Origin: Sipunculus nudus
Taxonomy: Eukaryota > Annelida > Sipuncula > Golfingiida > Sipunculidae
Reading direction: 5' to 3'
Assembly: GCA_026874595.1 (NCBI GenBank)
Contig: CM049317.1
Span: forward strand, 57,370,618-57,434,617
DNA length: 64,000 nucleotides
Below the pieces are notes generated by a model. It saw nothing but the letters and a program-made list of their open reading frames with translations, did not search any database and had not been told where the DNA came from. Position 1 is the first letter of the stretch; each line of letters opens with the position of its first letter. Below, one piece after another: positions 62,501-64,000 of this stretch. A program made the translations under genes and the position numbers.

Positions 62501-64000
62501 ATGGCGATGATGTACCAGTACATGAGTAGGGGTATATAGGGCTGGTTATGATATTACAGTGACGCTGATGATGATGATGATGATGATGTACCAGTATATG
62601 AGTATGGGTATATAGGGCTAGTTATGATATTACAGTGACGATGATGATGGTGATGATGATGTACCAGCACATGAGTAGGGGTATATAGGGCTGGTTATGA
62701 TATTACAGTGACGATGATGATGGTGATGATGATGTACCAGCACATGAGTAGGGGTATATAGGGCTGGTTATGATATTACAGTGACACTGATGATGGTGAT
62801 TATGATGATTTACCAGTACATGAATAGGGATATATAGGGCTGGTTATGATATTACAGTGACACTGATGATGGTGATGATGATGACGTACCAGTACATGAG
62901 TAGGGTTTATAGGGCTGGTTATGATATTACAGTGACGCTTATGATGATGATGATAAAGGTGATGATGATGATGATGATGTACCAGTACAAGGGTAGGGGA
63001 ATATAGGGTTAGTTATGATATTACAGTGGCGCTGATGAGGATGGTGATGAAGGTGATGGTATGATGATGATGTACCAGTATATAAGTAGGGGTATACAGG
63101 ACTAGTTATAATATCACAGTGACGCTAATGATGATGGTGATGAAGGTGATGATGATGTTGATGATGTACCAGTACATGGGTAGGGGTATATAGGGCTGGT
63201 TATGATATTACAGTGACGCTAATGATGGTGGTGATGATGATGTACCAGTACATGAGTAGGGGTATATAGGGCTGGTTATGATATTACAGTGACGCTGAAG
63301 ATGATGGTGATGAAGGTGATGATGATGATGATGATGTACCAGTACATGGGTAGGGGAATACAATGCTGGTTATGATATTACAGTGAGGCTGATGATGTTG
63401 ACGATGATGATGATGATGATGATATACCAGTAAATAAGTAGGGGTATATAGGGCTGGTTATGATATTACAGTGACGACATTGATGATGATGATGATGATG
63501 TACCAGTACATAAGTAGGGGTATATTGGGCTGGTTATGATATTACAGTGACGACGATGATGATGATGATGATGTACCAGTACATGAGTAGGGGTATATAG
63601 GGCTGGTTATGATATTACCGTGACGACGATGATGATGATGGTGATGATGTACCTGAACATGAGTAGGGGTATATAGGGCTGGTTATGATATTACAGTGAC
63701 GACGATGATGATGATGATGATGTACCAGTACATGAGTAGGGGTATGTAGGGCTGGTTATGATATTACAGTGACGCTGATGATGATGATGATGATGTACCA
63801 GTACATGAGTAGGGGTATGTAGGGCTGGTTATGATATTACAGTGACACTGATGATGATGATGATGATGTACCTGTACATGAGTAGGGGTATGTAGGGCTG
63901 GTTATGATATTACAGTGACGACGATGATGATGATGATGATGTACCAGTACATGAGTAGGGGTATATAGGGCTGGTTATGATATTACAGTGACGACGATGA
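59582..64000. repeat. Large minisatellite, about 76-bp units, about 57 copies, open at window end
   Basis: Each unit has a nearly constant 52-bp core running from GTACCAGTACATGAGTAGG through TATAGGGCTGGTTATGATAT to TACAGTGAC. A variable (GAT)n/GGT tail of about 20-27 bp, longer near 63 kb, follows. Unit variants differ mainly after TGAC (GCTGATGATGG, ACTGATGATGG, GACGATGATGATGG, GATGATGATGG) and at TATAT/TTTAT or CTGG/CTAG in the core. Copies between 62.9 and 63.4 kb are the most diverged. No left boundary element is visible; the array grows out of (GAT)n at 59582-59635. Confidence 0.97.

Noticed and set aside
59582..64000. CRISPR-like array
   Set aside because: Units are contiguous with GAT-rich tails, not unique spacers, and the context is eukaryotic. 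It is a minisatellite.

Overview
The window looks like intergenic DNA from an animal nuclear genome, most likely a marine lophotrochozoan such as a bivalve or gastropod mollusc. The evidence is very AT-rich DNA, dozens of long (AT)n and (GA)n microsatellites, tRNA-derived SINEs, several small non-autonomous DNA transposons with CAGNGGC-type ends, and a dispersed TTCGCGA-rich repeat of a kind I associate with mollusc genomes. The phylum is inference. I found no convincing protein-coding gene, exon, rRNA or functional tRNA on either strand. The longer open frames are explained by repeats or look like chance.

The DNA has two textures. The first is AT-rich, repeat-laden sequence. The second is a series of islands 200-1100 bp long, richer in G+C, non-repetitive and packed with transcription-factor-like motifs. 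Islands lie near 1.25-1.5, 2.85-3.3, 11.9-13.05, 14.2-14.4, 20.3-21.5, 22.9-23.5, 25.0-25.5, 26.5-27.6, 31.0-31.3, 33.5-33.6, 34.1-34.5, 35.1-36.25, 41.0-42.3, 48.4-49.1, 49.9-51.0 and 58.0-58.45 kb. They resemble conserved non-coding elements of a gene desert around a developmental regulator. Conservation cannot be tested here, so this is a hypothesis.

Layout: 0-3.8 kb holds microsatellites, a duplicated AP-1-type block and an island with four inverted CCAAT boxes. From 4.6 to 6.9 kb lies a 29-bp satellite whose centre has become a 58-bp two-type higher-order repeat carrying CACGTG. From 8.3 to 10.5 kb there are dispersed-repeat copies, a SINE and a short inverted-repeat transposon. From 11.9 to 16 kb there are islands and two TATA-containing promoter-like stretches. 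From 17.8 to 19 kb there is a 27-bp minisatellite and a TIR element. From 20 to 37 kb island density is highest, with TCF/LEF-like, POU-octamer and CRE clusters. From 38 to 48 kb come more repeats, a truncated hAT-like copy, a 56-bp minisatellite and a second copy of the first SINE. From 50.2 to 51.8 kb there is an ATCGAT-dense stretch. From 53 to 58 kb lie a hAT-like element with an 8-bp target duplication, a second SINE family, a pentanucleotide array and a 127-bp triplicate. From about 59.6 kb to the end runs a >4.4-kb minisatellite of about 76-bp units that leaves the window.

No genes act together here. The functional reading that can be offered is a regulatory landscape: candidate enhancers separated by satellites and transposons, with three CTCF-core-like motifs that could mark boundaries.
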